A stretch of 64,000 nucleotides of DNA from CAVQEK01 sp964596645 (GTDB taxonomy: Bacteria > Bacteroidota > Bacteroidia > Cytophagales > Cyclobacteriaceae), in assembly GCA_964596645.1 (NCBI GenBank), contig CAZQVB010000002.1, positions 1 to 64,000 on the forward strand, given 5' to 3'. The notes beneath the pieces were generated by a model. It was not told the DNA's origin and made no database searches. It saw only the letters and a list, made by a program, of their open reading frames with translations. The position numbers and the translations under genes were made by a program. Position 1 is the stretch's first letter, and every line of letters begins with the position of its first letter. Shown one piece after another: positions 61,966 to 64,000 of this stretch.

Positions 61966-63669
61966 ATGAATAGCAGAGCAGCGCAACAATGGAAGATATT
62001 GATGATACTGCTGATCGGGTATGCCCACGCGGCCTGCACCGGTAGTCCACCCGTAAGCCACAATGTGCGCGATTTCGGTGCCGTGGGCGATGGTATGGCC
62101 AACGATACCAAAGCCATACAACAGGCCATTGATCAGGCTGCTGCAGGCGACACCGTGTACATTGACGAAGGCACATACAACCTCATTTCCCTTCGCCTAA
62201 AGTCGGGTGTGCACCTGGTGGGAGAGGGGTTGCTGGTGCAGCAACTGGAGCGCGTGCAGGATTATTCCAACGAGAAGCAAGCATCGCCCACTCCACTTGT
62301 GCGCGGCAGGGATGTGGAGGATATCTACCTTTCCATCAACGCCAGAGCGCAGCACGAAGCCGTCTATCTGCTGAACTGTAAAAACATTCGAATTGAGCGA
62401 TCAGTGTTAGAGGGCGATTCCGCCAAACTCAGATCATTTGCCGGTATACTGATCTACGACAGCCAAGGTATTGACATAGCCCATACCAAGGTGCGCTACT
62501 TCGGCAGGGCCAGGCAACATACGCACAGCTACCAGCCTGGTACCGGCATTCGGATATTGGACAGTAAACACATTGCTATTGTGCATTCATTGGTAGAATA
62601 CAATGGCGAAAACGGCGTGTTCATGCACAACAGTGCCGATGTGTCGGTCGATACTTGTCGACTGCGCCGAAATGGTATGAGTGGCATACAAGTAGCCTTT
62701 GGTTCTGGCGGCACAGAGAAAAACTTTCGATTCAGCCACAATACAATAGAGCACAACGCTGCCGATGCCATCGACATCAACAATCGCTCTGACCGGAAAT
62801 ACCACAATATTCACTGCGAAATAAGCAGCAACACCACCCGCAACAATGGCTTTGTGAATGGCCAAAGCACACCGGACGGATCGGGTATCGCCACGTTGAT
62901 CAACGTATCGGGCGTGCGTGCCATCGACAATATAGCGATGGGAAACAACCGGCCGGCGATATACTTGGAAAGCTGCGGCGACATTGAGCTAAGCGGAAAC
63001 CGGTCCGATGGCCAAGTCGAGATCGTGAAAAACCTAAAGTCGTTGGAAGTGCGCTCAAGTACATTTAAGCATGTGACGCTGCTGGCCAATGTGCGGGCAC
63101 AGCGCATACGCCTTTCACACAGCAACTTCAACAACATCTACTTACCAAACGGCATATCGGTGGATTCTCTTGTGGTAGTGCACAGTGCGGTTGCGCATGC
63201 AGCCATCAACATCAATATGCAGGGCCATGTGCGCATGAGTGACAACGAGCTCACCGGCAGCACAGCACAGCCTGTTGTTCTGGTGGTGAAGGCCAACAGC
63301 ACCAGCCTGATGGGCAACACCATAAAAAGTGCACAATCAGCTGCAATAGTGGTGCGCAGATCGGCGGAGAAAGTGACCATAGCCGACAATACAATTGCTG
63401 CTCCGGTGGCGTGCATAGCCGATGATGGATCTAAAGGGTTAACGATAAAAGATAACAGGCTTCTTTCCCTTCATGGCGGCACATCGCGCCTGACCATTCG
63501 CAGTAAAAACCCCAATCAACTGGTGTTGGCACAAAACGAACACCGGGGGGAGGAGGGACAGATGGCCTTGCTGCTGGAAGGCAAGGGAACAGCTACCATT
63601 CGTTCGGAGCGTATACTTGCCGGTCTCACGGACTATGGCGCGGTGGAGATACTTAACCAAAACCGGTAG
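61966..63669 (+). CDS. Parallel beta-helix lipoprotein (pectate-lyase-3 type)
   Basis: A 567-residue protein with a lipobox ending at Cys24 (AHAAC), then the Pectate_lyase_3 opening NVRDFGAVGDGMANDTKAIQQAID and a long right-handed beta-helix with repeats of about 22-25 residues (for example SRFSHNTIEHNAADAIDINN-like turns). Such proteins in exopolysaccharide loci include lyases and epimerases that trim or modify the polymer; no catalytic residues could be assigned. Confidence 0.78.
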   Translation: MNSRAAQQWKILMILLIGYAHAACTGSPPVSHNVRDFGAVGDGMANDTKAIQQAIDQAAAGDTVYIDEGTYNLISLRLKSGVHLVGEGLLVQQLERVQDYSNEKQASPTPLVRGRDVEDIYLSINARAQHEAVYLLNCKNIRIERSVLEGDSAKLRSFAGILIYDSQGIDIAHTKVRYFGRARQHTHSYQPGTGIRILDSKHIAIVHSLVEYNGENGVFMHNSADVSVDTCRLRRNGMSGIQVAFGSGGTEKNFRFSHNTIEHNAADAIDINNRSDRKYHNIHCEISSNTTRNNGFVNGQSTPDGSGIATLINVSGVRAIDNIAMGNNRPAIYLESCGDIELSGNRSDGQVEIVKNLKSLEVRSSTFKHVTLLANVRAQRIRLSHSNFNNIYLPNGISVDSLVVVHSAVAHAAININMQGHVRMSDNELTGSTAQPVVLVVKANSTSLMGNTIKSAQSAAIVVRRSAEKVTIADNTIAAPVACIADDGSKGLTIKDNRLLSLHGGTSRLTIRSKNPNQLVLAQNEHRGEEGQMALLLEGKGTATIRSERILAGLTDYGAVEILNQNR

Positions 63670-63673
63670 CGCC

Positions 63674-64000
63674 ATGCGAATCAACCTGTACCTGCCCACA
63701 CTTAATGCCGGGGCCAAGTGGCCTGAGGTGATAGCAGCCATCAACGCTCAAACGGCCACTTTCTCACGCAGGGTGATCATAGACTCAGGCTCTACCGACG
63801 GCACACTGTCTCCTGATTACACCAGGGGTTTTGAGATCATTTCTATCCATAAAAGTCAGTTCGACCATGGAGGTACCCGGCAAATGGCTGTGGAGCGATA
63901 CCCCGATGCAGACATTTTTGTTTTTCTCACGCAAGACGCCATTTTGGCAAGTCAACATGCCGTACAGCGGCTGGTAGAAGCTTTTGAGAACAATCCGAAG
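63674..64000 (+). CDS. Family 2 glycosyltransferase, partial (runs off window)
   Basis: The first 109 codons of a GT-A enzyme. INLYLPTLNAG, VIIDSGSTDGT and FVFLTQDAILAS are typical of rhamnosyltransferase-like GT2 proteins, the DXD being replaced by TQDA as in that subgroup. ATG at 63674 is four bases after the previous stop. Confidence 0.85.
   Translation, partial: MRINLYLPTLNAGAKWPEVIAAINAQTATFSRRVIIDSGSTDGTLSPDYTRGFEIISIHKSQFDHGGTRQMAVERYPDADIFVFLTQDAILASQHAVQRLVEAFENNPK

Overview
The window looks like a chromosomal segment of a free-living Bacteroidota bacterium, most likely of the Cytophagales type. The evidence is a SusC/SusD pair, many lipoproteins, a type IX secretion (T9SS) C-terminal sorting domain, a hybrid sensor with receiver and AraC output in one chain, GH2/GH43/sulfatase genes, and an Rnf operon that starts with RseC. 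No rRNA, tRNA, CRISPR array, phage or transposase gene was recognised. The order is assigned by gene style only. Layout: (1) 0.4-11.3 kb, plant or algal glycan degradation: GH2, a 2-hydroxyacid dehydrogenase, a six-hairpin (MGH1/GH63-like) glycosidase, a small secreted protein and two GH43 proteins with altered catalytic positions. (2) 11.3-12.5 kb, a gene-free mosaic of intergenic repeats. (3) 12.5-15.4 kb, housekeeping: MazG-like, Dtd, a fatty acid desaturase and a lipoprotein. (4) 15.6-22.6 kb, a cholesterol-dependent-cytolysin-like lipoprotein lacking the cholesterol-binding undecapeptide, directly downstream of a TPR-type hybrid histidine kinase, then a beta-barrel protein and an LVIVD lipoprotein. 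(5) 22.9-25.8 kb, a small lipoprotein, an NtrC-type regulator and a SRAP protein. (6) 26.0-39.0 kb, the most striking region: a T9SS-exported cyanophycinase-like peptidase, SusC, SusD, two PKD/beta-propeller lipoproteins, a lipoprotein cyanophycinase, a YfcC-type carrier and, convergently, an isoaspartyl peptidase. (7) 39.3-43.1 kb, two sulfatases and a TetR regulator. (8) 43.2-46.4 kb, a universal stress protein and small proteins. (9) 46.6-53.0 kb, RseC-RnfBCDGEA plus a dihydroorotate-dehydrogenase-like gene. (10) 53.3 kb to the end, an exopolysaccharide locus. The genes of region 6 form a logical pathway for catching, cutting and importing cyanophycin (multi-L-arginyl-poly-L-aspartate): an exported S51 peptidase cuts the polymer to beta-aspartyl-arginine-type dipeptides, SusC/SusD and the propeller proteins bind and import material through the outer membrane, a second S51 lipoprotein finishes cleavage, the carrier moves products across the inner membrane, and the isoaspartyl peptidase splits them to Asp and Arg. 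This would be a utilization locus (PUL) built for a peptide polymer instead of a glycan. The families are read from motifs; the pathway is inference. Three intergenic regions (11.4-12.4, 37.6-38.1 and 54.6-54.8 kb) share an octamer repeat (consensus TGGTAGAT) and the motif AGCTGAAAGCTCAAAG, and a 21-bp palindrome occurs three times (83, 12187 and 12343), so one family of dispersed intergenic repeats runs through the segment.
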